The position numbers and the translations under genes are program-made. The notes beneath the pieces were generated by a model. That model ran no database searches, had not been told where the DNA came from, and saw only the letters and a program-made list of their open reading frames with translations. A DNA stretch of 13,712 nucleotides from an uncultured Brevibacterium sp. (lineage in GTDB: Bacteria > Actinomycetota > Actinomycetes > Actinomycetales > Brevibacteriaceae), in the NCBI GenBank assembly GCA_902489185.1, contig CABTZC010000022.1, positions 1 through 13,712 of the forward strand. The letters are read 5' to 3'. Shown in pieces: positions 13,142-13,712 of this stretch (positions within the stretch are counted from its first letter, which is position 1; each line of letters begins with the position of its first letter).

Positions 13142-13238
13142 TATGTTCACATTCCAGTTCCCCTACGGTTCGGTGAACTGTCTTGCGTTCAATCAAACGT
13201 GTGCTCACTGTGTGAGAAGATCGTTCGCGGAGGTAGCA

Positions 13239-13712
13239 GTGGCAGAATCATCGGTACAAAACGAAGCCGAAAAACTTAAGCTCAAACACTCATGGGTCGA
13301 AGACCTCATGGGGCTCATCACGGGCTGTTTTGTGGCATCCCTGGGCCTCTTCTTTTTGAAAACTGCTGGTGCCGTGACGGGTGGAACCGCAGGGCTGTCA
13401 CTTCTGGTCAGCTACCTTGTCCCGCTCCCTGTGGCCTGGCTGTTCCCGTTAGTCAACGTCCCCTTTTTCATCTTGGCTATATGGAAAAAAGGATGGAACT
13501 TCACGATTCGGACCATCCTGTGTGTTGTGGCCGTAGGTGTTCTTACTGACTTCCACCTGCTGGTGATGAACGTGCACGTTCACCCTGTTTATGGTGTTGT
13601 GTGTGGAAACCTGCTGGCAGGGGTTGGGCTACTCATTCTGTTTAGACACAAAGCCAGCTTGGGCGGTGTCAACATTCTGGCGCTCATTGTGCAAGAACGA
13701 GCCGGCATCAGC
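13239..13712 (+). CDS. YitT-family membrane protein, N-terminal part
   Basis: The reading frame is open from GTG 13239 to the window edge (158 codons) and is cut there. GGAGG at 13229-13233 lies 5 nt before the GTG. After a polar N-terminus (about 20 residues) come four or five hydrophobic segments with family motifs: LFFLKTAGAVTGGTAGLSLLVSY near residues 37-59, FPLVNVPFFILA near 66-77, and RHKASLGGVNILALIVQE near 134-151, which is the YitT/DUF161 signature. The function of YitT proteins is not established; a transport role is often assumed. It is divergent from lutA across 109 nt, so the two may share regulatory DNA. The C-terminal portion cannot be judged. Confidence 0.85.
   Translation, partial: MAESSVQNEAEKLKLKHSWVEDLMGLITGCFVASLGLFFLKTAGAVTGGTAGLSLLVSYLVPLPVAWLFPLVNVPFFILAIWKKGWNFTIRTILCVVAVGVLTDFHLLVMNVHVHPVYGVVCGNLLAGVGLLILFRHKASLGGVNILALIVQERAGIS

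Noticed and set aside
13136..13151. CRP/GlxR-like site in front of lutA (TGTGA-N6-ACAGT on the minus strand)
   Set aside because: Only one half matches; the second half agrees at two of five positions, which is no better than chance.

Overview
The window reads as chromosomal DNA of an actinobacterium, most likely Micrococcales-like, although the order is a weak inference. The evidence is a moderately high G+C content, frequent GTG starts with GGAGG-type ribosome binding sites, an adjacent tRNA-Glu/tRNA-Asp pair without an encoded CCA, a short HEIAHH metallopeptidase of the actinobacterial type, and two genes whose start codon sits exactly 6 nt after a TAnnnT box (possible leaderless transcripts). 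No insertion sequence, phage gene, CRISPR array or obvious horizontally acquired block was seen. No gap between genes exceeds about 200 bases.

Layout. Positions 1-157 hold a minus-strand tRNA-Glu(TTC) followed by tRNA-Asp(GTC), the latter cut by the window edge. Positions 354-2071 hold three housekeeping genes: a small zinc metallopeptidase (+), a YbaK-type Cys-tRNA(Pro) deacylase (+) and a YigZ/IMPACT-type protein (-). Positions 2186-10033 hold a catabolic and transport block. It comprises a class III aminotransferase (+) lying tail to tail with a minus-strand series. Read in the direction of transcription, that series is: a polar-amino-acid-type ABC importer (lipoprotein, permease, ATPase), a TauE/SafE-family membrane exporter, a YtcJ/NfdA-type amidohydrolase, and an M20 amidase of the N-carbamoyl-amino-acid/beta-ureidopropionate hydrolase group. 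Positions 10177-13129 hold a translationally coupled lutA-lutB-lutC operon (-) for L-lactate oxidation to pyruvate. The 5' end of a YitT-family membrane protein (+) runs off the right edge.

How the genes may work together. The amidohydrolase, M20 amidase and omega-type aminotransferase fit the removal of an N-substituent from a beta- or omega-amino acid, followed by transamination to a semialdehyde. This resembles the tail of reductive pyrimidine degradation, but no dihydropyrimidinase is visible and an Amidohydro_3 enzyme occupies that place. The importer's binding protein has Asn where amino-acid receptors normally carry the Asp that binds the alpha-ammonium group, which would suit an N-acylated or ureido ligand. 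The LutABC product, pyruvate, is the usual amino acceptor of such aminotransferases. The substrate itself cannot be read from sequence. Regulatory candidates cluster at 10059-10167 between lutC and the importer: a CRP/GlxR-like site, an 11-bp-period direct repeat and a small palindrome. Strong hairpins lie after the binding-protein gene and at the aminotransferase/M20 junction.
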